Of a stretch of 64,000 nt of DNA, positions 57,052 to 64,000 are shown in pieces. The stretch covers positions 124,001 to 188,000 of the forward strand of contig NZ_QZMN01000009.1 of NCBI RefSeq assembly GCF_003702705.1, read 5' to 3'. Origin of the DNA: Ornithinimicrobium cerasi. GTDB taxonomy: Bacteria; Actinomycetota; Actinomycetes; Actinomycetales; Dermatophilaceae. Both the position numbers and the translations under genes were made by a program. Each line of letters starts with the position of its first letter. The stretch's first letter is position 1. Under the pieces are notes generated by a model. It worked only from the letters and a program-made list of their open reading frames with translations, did no database searches and was not told where the DNA came from.

Positions 57052-58131
57052 TCACAGTCCGGTCGGAGGGGGCTGCGGACCCGGTGGTCCACCGGGCTCG
57101 GGCCGCCCGCCCCGCCTCGCCAGCTCGGCCTCGGCCCGCGCCAGTCCCCCGTGCTCCAGACCGGCCAGGTATGACGTTCCTCGCCACACCTCCCGGCCCC
57201 GCCGGGCGACGCGCACCTCGAGCGTCCCGGCGAGGTGCTCCAGGGCCCCCGGGGTGTTGCGCCCCTGCGACGGCAGGGGGACGGGCAGGACGTGCGCGTC
57301 GGACAGCGGCGAGGCGGCGTCGACCTCGACCTGCCACCCGGCGAGCCGGTCGACCCCGCGCAGCCGCCACGACGCATCGTCGACCTGCGCCGCCACCGGC
57401 GTCACCACCGGATCGCCCAGGCGGAGGACCCGACCCGAGGGGAGGCGGACGACGAGCGCGGTCACCTCGGTGCGCAGCGGCATACCGAGCGGGGTGGCGT
57501 GGACCTGGCCGCCCGCGAAGGCGAGGCACGCCCCGCGCTCGGCGAAGCCGTGCGCCTGCCCCCACCACCACGCGTCCGGGAACCCCTCCGGGCCCCAGTT
57601 CTTCTCGCCGTAGACCTGCGCGTCGTCGAGGGTCCAGGTCTCCCTCCCCAGGACGGCGGTGCCGGTGGCCCGCCCGCCGAGGAGCCACGGGTGCCAGTAC
57701 TGGTTGAGCCGCGGCACGGCGTGGAAGACGCTCGACCCGCCCAGCCGGCCGGGGGGCCACGGGTGGAGAGGCTCCAGCCGCAGGTCGACGCGGGCGTCGG
57801 TCCCCAGGTCGACCCTGAGCCGGTGCGCCGTGCCCTCGACCACCCAGCCGGCCCCGACCGCGCCGCCCCGCGCACCCAGCCCGTGGGGCGCCGCCTCCGC
57901 ACCCGGCAGGGCGGTCGTGCACAGCAGTCCGCCGGACGTGGCCAGGCCGATCGTCGCCCACGGGCCGTCGGGCCCCCGGTTGACGCCGACGAGCACGATG
58001 AGCGTGCGCCCGGCCCGGACGTCGGTCACCCGCCAGAAGTACCCCTCCATGGCCACCCCCGGGTGGGAACGGCGCGGGTCCTGCCACGGCAGGTCCGCGC
58101 CGGTGCCGCGGTAGCGCGCGAGCAGGGCCAC
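57052..58131 (-). CDS. Tocopherol-cyclase-like family protein
   Basis: This 359-residue protein resembles the tocopherol cyclase family (Pfam Tocopherol_cycl): PGVAMEGYFWRVTDV near the N terminus, FHAVPRLNQYWHPWLLGG in the middle, and the diagnostic VYGEKNWGPEGFPDAWWWGQAHGF. In plants the family cyclises the prenyl quinone precursor of vitamin E; bacterial members are mostly uncharacterised. TACCGT lies six bases before GTG 58131. It is divergent from the amidohydrolase. Confidence 0.78.
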   Translation of the reverse strand: MALLARYRGTGADLPWQDPRRSHPGVAMEGYFWRVTDVRAGRTLIVLVGVNRGPDGPWATIGLATSGGLLCTTALPGAEAAPHGLGARGGAVGAGWVVEGTAHRLRVDLGTDARVDLRLEPLHPWPPGRLGGSSVFHAVPRLNQYWHPWLLGGRATGTAVLGRETWTLDDAQVYGEKNWGPEGFPDAWWWGQAHGFAERGACLAFAGGQVHATPLGMPLRTEVTALVVRLPSGRVLRLGDPVVTPVAAQVDDASWRLRGVDRLAGWQVEVDAASPLSDAHVLPVPLPSQGRNTPGALEHLAGTLEVRVARRGREVWRGTSYLAGLEHGGLARAEAELARRGGRPEPGGPPGPQPPPTGL

Positions 58132-58137
58132 GCCCGA

Positions 58138-58143
58138 ACGGTA
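58138..58143 (-). promoter_or_regulatory. -10 box TACCGT, leaderless tocopherol-cyclase-like transcript
   Basis: The box lies six bases before GTG 58131 on the minus strand. Confidence 0.45.
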
Positions 58144-58198
58144 CCGACCCCCGGGCCCGACGCACGCGGTCCGTCCCCGACCCCCTCCCCCGCCAGGG

Positions 58199-58204
58199 TA
58201 ACGT
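58199..58204 (+). promoter_or_regulatory. -10 box TAACGT upstream of amidohydrolase
   Basis: The box lies eight bases before ATG 58213; no ribosome site is present. Confidence 0.45.
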
Positions 58205-58212
58205 CGGCCGGC

Positions 58213-59466
58213 ATGAACCGGGTCCTCTTCCGTGGTGGTGTCGTGGTCGACGGGACGGGCGCCGACCCGGCTCCCGCCGACGTCCTGGTGGTGGACGGCC
58301 GGGTGGCGGGGGTCGGCACCGGCCTCCCCGGCCTCGATGGCGGGGGCGGGGACGACGACCTCCGGGTGGTGGACTGCGCCGGCGCGTTCGTCACGCCGGG
58401 GCTCTTCGACTGCCACGTGCACTTCCTCTTCGAGCAGCCCACGATGGTCAAGACCCTCCAGACCCCGTTCTCCCTCCCCTTCTACGAGGCGATCGACCGG
58501 ATGCGGCGGACCGTCGCGACCGGGATCACCTACGTGCGCGACGCCGGCGGCTCGGACCTGGGGCTGGCGGAGGCCGTCCGGCGCGGGCTGGTGCTCGGGC
58601 CGCGGATGCAGGTGGCGATCCAGATGATCAGCCAGACCGGCGGCCACGGTGACGACTGGCACGTGTGCGGGGCGCAGGTCGGGCTGATCGCGGGTCATCC
58701 CGGCATGCCGTCGGCGGTCGTCGACGGCCCGGTGGAGATGCGCCGCAAGGTGCGCGAGCTGGTCCGCGCCGGGGCCGACGTCATCAAGGTCGCCACGAGC
58801 GGCGGCGTGCTCTCGCCCCGGTCCAACCCGGTCCACGGGCACCTGCGCGACGACGAGGTCGCCGAGCTGGTCCGCGAGGCCACCGCGGCTGGGCTGAACG
58901 TCATGGCGCACGCCATCGCCGCCGACGGCATCAAGACGGCGGTCCGCAACGGGGTCCGCTCGATCGAGCACGGGATCTACCTCGACGACGAGGCGATCGA
59001 GCTCATGCTCGAGCACGGCACCTGGCTGGTGCCCACCCTCAGCGCGCCGCGGGCGGTGCTGGCCCAGGCCGAGGCGGGTGCGGCGATGTCGGACGCGGTC
59101 GTCGCCAAGGCCCGCATGGTCGCCGCGGTGCACGACGACTCGGTGCGCCGGGCGGTCGAGGCCGGGGTGAAGGTGGCGATGGGCACCGACAGCGGGGTGG
59201 GCGTGCACGGCACCAACCTCGACGAGCTCGGGCACCTCGCAGCCCTGGGTATGCCGCCCGCGCGCGCCTGGGCAGCGGCGTCGGGGGTCGCCGCGGAGCT
59301 GCTCGGGGTCGAGGCCGACCACGGGACGCTCGAGGAGGGCAAGGTCGGGGACGTGGTCGTGGTCGACGGGTCCTACGACGACCTGGTGGGGCTGCGGGAA
59401 CGGGTCCGGGAGGTGTGGATGGCGGGCGTGCGGGTGAGCCGTCGGGAGGACCACGACGAGCCCTGA
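58213..59466 (+). CDS. Amidohydrolase (imidazolonepropionase/Xaa-Pro dipeptidase-like)
   Basis: This 417-residue binuclear metal hydrolase has the HVH motif FDCHVHFLFEQP near residues 68-70, the likely carboxylated Lys in DVIKVATSGGVLSPRSNP near 192, AHAIAADGIKTAVRNGVRSIEHG with two metal His, and MGTDSGVGVHG with the catalytic Asp. The domain order and lengths match cytosolic dipeptidase-type amidohydrolases (prolidase-like). Substrate unknown. ATG 58213. Confidence 0.88.
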   Translation: MNRVLFRGGVVVDGTGADPAPADVLVVDGRVAGVGTGLPGLDGGGGDDDLRVVDCAGAFVTPGLFDCHVHFLFEQPTMVKTLQTPFSLPFYEAIDRMRRTVATGITYVRDAGGSDLGLAEAVRRGLVLGPRMQVAIQMISQTGGHGDDWHVCGAQVGLIAGHPGMPSAVVDGPVEMRRKVRELVRAGADVIKVATSGGVLSPRSNPVHGHLRDDEVAELVREATAAGLNVMAHAIAADGIKTAVRNGVRSIEHGIYLDDEAIELMLEHGTWLVPTLSAPRAVLAQAEAGAAMSDAVVAKARMVAAVHDDSVRRAVEAGVKVAMGTDSGVGVHGTNLDELGHLAALGMPPARAWAAASGVAAELLGVEADHGTLEEGKVGDVVVVDGSYDDLVGLRERVREVWMAGVRVSRREDHDEP

Positions 59467-59532
59467 CGCCGCTGGCCGGAGGCTGCTATATCACGCCGCG
59501 AGCTCGGGGGCGAGGCGAACCCTCCCGGACCA

Positions 59533-59561
59533 TTGACGCACCGACGGGGCGGGAGTACGTT
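59533..59561 (+). promoter_or_regulatory. Sigma-A-type promoter of the subtilase gene
   Basis: TTGACG at 59533-59538 and TACGTT at 59556-59561 are spaced 17 bases. Start of transcription would fall about 50 bases before the GTG, leaving a short leader with an AGGAGG ribosome site. Confidence 0.65.
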
Positions 59562-59617
59562 CGCGTCATCGCCGAGGGTCTGTCGGCGTCCCGCCCATGG
59601 GCCCCAGGAGGTCTCTC

Positions 59618-62600
59618 GTGAGCCGTTCCCTGCGCACGATGGTGGCGGCCGCCGCCACCCTCGGACTCTGCTTCCCGGCCCTGGCGGTCTCCGCCCAGGA
59701 CGACCCGTCGGAGCGGCTGAGCATCCCCGGCGGCCCGGTCTCGACGGACCGGGTCCCGGAGGGACCGCTGGCCGACGCGGAGGGGAAGGTCACAGTGTCC
59801 CTCCGGCTGTCCGCCCCCTCGCTCGCCGAGGCGGTCGGCGAGGGCGCCAAGCAGCAGGGACCCGCCCTCGGGAAGGCCGCACAGCGGGCCCACGTCGCCA
59901 GCCTCGAGCGCGCGCAGCGGGGCGTCGCCGGCCGGGTGAAGGCGCTGGGCGGCGAGGAGCTGGCGACCACGCAGAAGGCGGTCAACGCCGTCGTCGTGTC
60001 CGTCGACGTGGACGACGTCCGCAGCCTGGCGGAGATCCCCGGCGTGGTGTCGGTGCGTCCGGTCCTGGACTACGAGCTCGACCTGACCGAGACGGTGCCC
60101 TACATCGGGGCGACCGCGTTGCACGAGGGCGACCCCGCGCTGACCGGTGAGGGCATCTCCGTGGCGGTGCTCGACTCCGGCATCGACTACACCCATGAGC
60201 GCCTCGGCGGCGCCGGGACCGCGGAGGCGTACGCCGCGGCATACGGCACCTCGACCGGCGACGTGCGCAACAGGTCCCGCGACGGTCAGTTCCCGACCGC
60301 GAAGGTCGTGGAGGGTTTCGACTTCGTCGGCGAGGTGTGGCCCAACGGGCCGGCCGTGCACGACCCCGACCCGATCGACTGCGGTCCCGGCCCGATCGGC
60401 TGCAGCGGTGGGCACGGCACCCACGTGGCCGCAATCGTCGGCGGCGACACCGGCGTGGCGCCGGACGTCGACCTCTACGCGTACAAGGTGTGCTCCGCGG
60501 TATCCACATCGTGCAACGGCGTCGCCCTCCTCGAGGGGATGGAGGCTGCGGTGGACCCGGACGGGGACGGATCGATCGACGACGCCGTGGACGTGATCAA
60601 CCTGTCGCTCGGCAGCGCGTACGGCCAGATCGAGGACGACCTGTCCGCGGCGGTGGCCAACGCCGTCGACCTGGGCGTCGTCGTCGTCGCCTCCGCGGGC
60701 AACAGCGGCGACCGGCCCTACATCACCGGCTCGCCGGCCGCGACGCCGGGAGCCATCTCGGTCGCGCAGACCCAGGTGCCCGGTGCTCGCGGACTGGTGC
60801 TGGAGGTGAACACGCCGCCCGCGATCGCCGGGATCTACACCAACACCAACACCGTCGAGTGGGCACCGGTGCTTGACGGGTTCGCCGGCGTCGTGGCCTA
60901 TGGCCAGAGCTCCCAGGAGCAGCTCGGGTGCGGCCCGCTCGCCAGTTCGGTGTTCGGCGGAAAGGTGGCGCTGATCGACCGCGGCGGCTGCAACATCAGC
61001 ATCAAGGTGCACAACGCCGCCGAGGCCGGTGCCACGGGCGTCCTGCTGGCCAACAACGCCCCGGGCGAGGCGCCGTCGTTCTCCTTCGGCGGTCCGGACC
61101 CGTTCACCCCGGCCCAGACCCTCGTCATCGGTCAGGAGGTGGGGACGCGGATCAAGACCCAGGTGGCGAACGGCGTGACGGTCACGGTGGATCCGGCGGA
61201 CGGCATACCTCTGGCCGGGAGCATGGCGTCGACCTCGTCCCGCGGCCCGAGCATGTCGTTCGACGCCATCAAGCCCGAGATCGGCGCGCCCGGCGCCTCG
61301 GTGTCGGCCGAGGCCGGCACGGGGACGGGTGAGACGGCCTTCGGCGGGACCTCCGGCGCGGCGCCCATGGTCGCGGGCGCTGCCGCGCTGGTGCTGGACG
61401 CCTATCCCGCGCGCACGCCGCTGGAGGTCAAGGCGGTGCTGATGAACACCGCCGACACCGACGTCCAGATCAACCCGATGACCCGGCCGGGAGAGCTTGC
61501 GGAGATCACCCGGATCGGCGCGGGCGAGGTGCGGGTCGACGACGCCGTGGCCGCCCGGACGGCGGCCTGGGACTCCGAGGGCGACGGTGCCGCGCTGTCG
61601 TTCGGCTACCTCACCGTTCATGACGACGTCACCCTCAAGCGGACCGTGCTCGTGCGCAACTACACCGGCGCGGGAAGGACCTACTCCGTCACCCCGGAGT
61701 TCCGGTATGCCGACGACCGCGCCAGCGGAGCGGTCCGGTTCGTCGGACCCCGGAGCGTCAGGGTCCCGGCCGGCCAGACGAAGAAGGTCGACGTCATCAT
61801 GAAGATCGACGCGAGCAGGCTCCCGGCCTACGTGCTGGACGGTGGCCCACGGGGTGGCGACGGACCGTCGCTCGCCACCAACGAGTTCGACGGCTACGTC
61901 GTGATCTCCGGCGGCGGCGACACCGTCCACCTGCCCTGGCACGTGCTGCCGCACCGCGCCGCGGAGGTCACCTCCCCTGCGTCGGTCGACCTGACGGCGG
62001 GCACCGGTTCGCTCCAGCTGAGCAACACGACCAGCGACAGCGGGCTCGGCGCCGCGGTGGAGGTCTTCGCGCTCACCGGGACGAGCCCCCAGATCCCCGC
62101 CTCCGAGCTGCCCGCCATCGGCGAGAACCGCGCGGTCATCGACCTGCGGGCGGTGGGCGTCCGGGGGGACGCGGGCGTGATGCAGTTCGGCATCACGACC
62201 TACGGTGACCGTTCGCACCCCAACTACCCGGCGGAGTTCGACGTCTACCTCGACACCAACCGCGACGGCAGGGACGACTACGTCGTCTACAACGCGGACC
62301 TCGGCACGGGTCAGAACGTGGTCTACGTGTCCAGGGTGGGCAGCGGCGTCGGCACCGCCTACTACTTCACGGATGCCAACCTGAACAGTGCCAACGCCAT
62401 CCTGACGGTGCCGATGTCCGCCGTCGGTCTGTCCCCGGGACGACAGTTCGACGTGTCGGTGTACGCCTTCGACAACTACTTCACCGGCTCCCTGACCGAC
62501 GCGATCACGGGCATGACGTTCACGGTGGGCACGCCCAGGTATGCCGTCGGTGAGCTGACACCGCTGGTGGAGCCCGGCACGACGTCGACGCTGACCGTCA

Positions 62601-62710
62601 CGGCGCCAGCCGGCGGTGCGACGGCATCCCCGTCGCAGAGCGGGTTCTTGCTGCTGCACCGGGACGGGGTCCTCGGCCAGGAGGCCGCGACCGTGACCGT
62701 CACCGACTGA
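59618..62710 (+). CDS. Secreted subtilase (S8 family) with PA domain
   Basis: This 1030-residue protease has a signal peptide (VAAAATLGLCFPALAVSA), an I9-type propeptide (about 45-160), and the S8 catalytic domain: Asp in ISVAVLDSGIDYTHERL near 187, His in GGHGTHVAAIVGGDTGVAPD near 268, Ser in FGGTSGAAPMVAGAAA near 578. A protease-associated (PA) insert lies about 395-510 (VVAYGQSSQEQLGCGPL, VALIDRGGCN). The remaining 400 residues contain beta-sandwich, Fn3-like domains and no membrane anchor, so release into the medium is likely. GTG 59618 is preferred over ATG 59597 because AGGAGG is six bases upstream. Confidence 0.93.
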   Translation: MSRSLRTMVAAAATLGLCFPALAVSAQDDPSERLSIPGGPVSTDRVPEGPLADAEGKVTVSLRLSAPSLAEAVGEGAKQQGPALGKAAQRAHVASLERAQRGVAGRVKALGGEELATTQKAVNAVVVSVDVDDVRSLAEIPGVVSVRPVLDYELDLTETVPYIGATALHEGDPALTGEGISVAVLDSGIDYTHERLGGAGTAEAYAAAYGTSTGDVRNRSRDGQFPTAKVVEGFDFVGEVWPNGPAVHDPDPIDCGPGPIGCSGGHGTHVAAIVGGDTGVAPDVDLYAYKVCSAVSTSCNGVALLEGMEAAVDPDGDGSIDDAVDVINLSLGSAYGQIEDDLSAAVANAVDLGVVVVASAGNSGDRPYITGSPAATPGAISVAQTQVPGARGLVLEVNTPPAIAGIYTNTNTVEWAPVLDGFAGVVAYGQSSQEQLGCGPLASSVFGGKVALIDRGGCNISIKVHNAAEAGATGVLLANNAPGEAPSFSFGGPDPFTPAQTLVIGQEVGTRIKTQVANGVTVTVDPADGIPLAGSMASTSSRGPSMSFDAIKPEIGAPGASVSAEAGTGTGETAFGGTSGAAPMVAGAAALVLDAYPARTPLEVKAVLMNTADTDVQINPMTRPGELAEITRIGAGEVRVDDAVAARTAAWDSEGDGAALSFGYLTVHDDVTLKRTVLVRNYTGAGRTYSVTPEFRYADDRASGAVRFVGPRSVRVPAGQTKKVDVIMKIDASRLPAYVLDGGPRGGDGPSLATNEFDGYVVISGGGDTVHLPWHVLPHRAAEVTSPASVDLTAGTGSLQLSNTTSDSGLGAAVEVFALTGTSPQIPASELPAIGENRAVIDLRAVGVRGDAGVMQFGITTYGDRSHPNYPAEFDVYLDTNRDGRDDYVVYNADLGTGQNVVYVSRVGSGVGTAYYFTDANLNSANAILTVPMSAVGLSPGRQFDVSVYAFDNYFTGSLTDAITGMTFTVGTPRYAVGELTPLVEPGTTSTLTVTAPAGGATASPSQSGFLLLHRDGVLGQEAATVTVTD

Positions 62711-62749
62711 GCGGGCGCAGAGCCGGACGGCGGCCCAGCGCCCTCGAGC

Positions 62750-63412
62750 TCACTCAGCCGGGCTGACGACGCCGGTCTCGTAGGCGAGCGCGACCGCCTG
62801 CACGCGGTCGCGCAGACCGAGCTTGGCCAGGACGCGGGAGACGTGCGTCTTCACGGTGGTCTCACCCAGGAACAGCTCCCCCGCGATCTCCTGGTTCGAC
62901 CGACCGCGTGCCAGGAGGACGAAGATCTCCTGCTCGCGGGGCGTCAGCCGGTCCAGCAGTCTGCGGGCATCCTGCGCGGGGGGCTGCCGGGTGAACCGGG
63001 CGATCATCCGTGCGGTGACGCTCGGAGCGAGGATCGACTCGCCCGCGGCGACCGCCCTGACCGCCGCGGCCAGGTGCTCCGGTGGCGTGTCCTTGAGCAG
63101 GAAGCCGCTGGCGCCGATGCGCAGGGCCTCGTACACGTACTCGTCGAGGTCGAACGTGGTGAGCATCAGCACCCTGGCCCGCTGGCCGGGCTGCTGGAGG
63201 ATCCGTCGGGCGGCCTCGAGCCCGTCGAGGACCGGCATCCGGATGTCGAGCAGCACGACGTCGGGGCGTGTCTCGAGGGCGAGGGTGACGGCGCGGGCGC
63301 CGTCCTCGGCCTCCGCGACGACCTCCAGGTCGTCCTCGGCCTCGAGGATCAGCCGGAAACCGCGGCGGACCAGGTCCTGGTCGTCCGCGACGAGGACGCG
63401 TATGCCGTTCAC
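62750..63412 (-). CDS. NarL/LuxR-type response regulator
   Basis: This 220-residue regulator has a receiver (VLVADDQDLVRRGF, phosphoacceptor Asp56 in VVLLDIRMPVLDG, LKDTPPEHL) and a C-terminal LuxR helix-turn-helix (LTPREQEIFVLLARGRSNQEIAGELFLGETTVKTHVSRVLAKLGL). ATG 63412 overlaps the kinase stop by 4 bp. The partner kinase is encoded upstream in the same operon and runs off the window. It converges on the subtilase gene, but nothing links them in regulation. Confidence 0.95.
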   Translation of the reverse strand: MNGIRVLVADDQDLVRRGFRLILEAEDDLEVVAEAEDGARAVTLALETRPDVVLLDIRMPVLDGLEAARRILQQPGQRARVLMLTTFDLDEYVYEALRIGASGFLLKDTPPEHLAAAVRAVAAGESILAPSVTARMIARFTRQPPAQDARRLLDRLTPREQEIFVLLARGRSNQEIAGELFLGETTVKTHVSRVLAKLGLRDRVQAVALAYETGVVSPAE

Positions 63413-64000
63413 GTCAGCACCCCCTCCGGCTCGAGGGGCAGCGTCGCCAGCACTCGTGCCCCGCCGCCGGGGAGGTCGCTGAGCTCGCAGGAGCCGCCGT
63501 AGAGCTGGGCACGCTCGTCCATGCCGCGCACCCCCAGCCCCGGGACGGCCCCGTCCCGCAGCCCGTGCCCGTCGTCCGTGACCTCGATCGTGACCCGGGC
63601 AGGGTCGTAGGCGACGACCACGTCGGCCCGGGTGGCCCCGGCGTGCCGGATGACGTTGGTGAGCGACTCCTGGACGATCCGGTGCGCCACCAGGTCGAGG
63701 CCGGGAAGGCTCCGACGCTCGCCCCGGACGGTCAGCCCGACGTCGAGCCCGCCTGCCCTGGCCCGGTCGACCAGCAGCTCGAGCTCCGACAGGCCGTGCG
63801 CCGGCCCGGTCGTCGCGCCCGGGTTGACGAGGTCCAGGAGGGACCGGATCTCGGTCAGCACCTCGGCGCCGGTCCGGGCCACGTCGGACAGGGGCTCGGA
63901 CGCGCCGGGTCGCCCCTTCTCGAGCGTGCGTCGCGCCGCGCCGGCCTGCACCACCATGACCACGAGGTGGTGGGCCACGACGTCGTGCAGCTCCCTGGCC
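63409..64000 (-). CDS. HisKA_3-type sensor histidine kinase, 5' end outside window
   Basis: Only the C-terminal 197 residues are in the window, and the frame stays open to base 64000. The phosphoacceptor region ARELHDVVAHHLVVMVVQAGAAR is the HisKA_3 H-box, then the ATPase domain has IVQESLTNVIRHAGATRADV (N box) and VTDDGHGLRD and VPGLGVRGMDERAQLYGG. This is the NarX/DesK-like class that pairs with NarL regulators. The sensor and any membrane segments lie beyond the edge. Confidence 0.92.
   Translation of the reverse strand, partial: ARELHDVVAHHLVVMVVQAGAARRTLEKGRPGASEPLSDVARTGAEVLTEIRSLLDLVNPGATTGPAHGLSELELLVDRARAGGLDVGLTVRGERRSLPGLDLVAHRIVQESLTNVIRHAGATRADVVVAYDPARVTIEVTDDGHGLRDGAVPGLGVRGMDERAQLYGGSCELSDLPGGGARVLATLPLEPEGVLT

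Noticed and set aside
1-64000. Prophage, insertion sequence or integrated island
   Set aside because: No transposase, integrase, phage structural gene, tRNA-flanked direct repeat or marked base-composition change was seen, apart from the small repeat block at 41 kb.

Overview
The window is a stretch of a very G+C-rich (roughly 73-75% by eye) actinobacterial chromosome. Dense short-gap operons, GTG and TTG starts, many leaderless-looking promoters, menaquinone synthesis (MenD), an Eis-type acetyltransferase, a DUF3263 protein, a HelD-type RNA polymerase recycling factor and a bacterial XPB helicase all fit Actinobacteria. The gene mix suggests Micrococcales, perhaps the Intrasporangiaceae/Ornithinimicrobiaceae group, but that placement is inference. 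I see no prophage, insertion sequence, CRISPR array, rRNA or tRNA.

Layout. 1-7.5 kb: 3' end of an Eis-type acetyltransferase, menD, an FGGY sugar kinase, a helicase-associated protein, and a thioredoxin/DUF302 operon behind a perfect CsoR/CstR-like palindrome. 7.5-17.8 kb: M13 metallopeptidase, a two-gene ABC exporter, two membrane glycan/lipid-type proteins, an HMG-CoA-lyase-like enzyme and XPB helicase. 17.9-21.7 kb: the riboflavin operon ribD-ribE-ribBA-ribH under an FMN riboswitch. 21.7-25.5 kb: response regulator, histidine kinase and HtrA-like protease, with a shared direct-repeat motif upstream of both units. 25.6-28 kb: a sulfoquinovose pair (UDP-sulfoquinovose synthase plus GT4 glycosyltransferase). 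28.1-31.5 kb: HelD/HelR ATPase, RemA-like protein, DoxX-like membrane protein. 31.5-36.5 kb: an operon of a receiver-like/FAD oxidoreductase, a membrane class III nucleotide cyclase, and a TPR-cyclase gene broken by a 22-bp tandem duplication and a second frameshift. 36.6-41 kb: phosphotransferase, HD hydrolase, AlkD-like repair protein, membrane protein, DUF4031-NUDIX fusion and a YnfA-like protein. 41.0-41.7 kb: a 0.7-kb noncoding block of tandem and direct repeats. 41.7-46.3 kb: metallo-beta-lactamase-fold protein, fhs, DUF3263, ung and an SGNH hydrolase. 46.4-51.9 kb: secreted LVIVD protein, DUF305 lipoprotein, HpaI-type aldolase, MOT1-type transporter and a lipoprotein, with a CRP-like site. 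52-54 kb: acyl-CoA dehydrogenase plus HSD10-type dehydrogenase (branched-chain acyl-CoA oxidation). 54-64 kb: PH-domain protein, MFS transporter, META lipoprotein, tocopherol-cyclase-like protein, amidohydrolase, a large secreted subtilase and a NarL-type two-component system running off the end.

Three patterns run across genes. The octamer GGTATGCC (either strand) occurs about 26 times by eye, far above chance, in coding and noncoding DNA and in both orientations. Two families of diverged hairpin repeats sit only in gaps between convergent genes. About ten genes have a TANNNT box 6-8 bases before the start codon, which predicts leaderless mRNAs.
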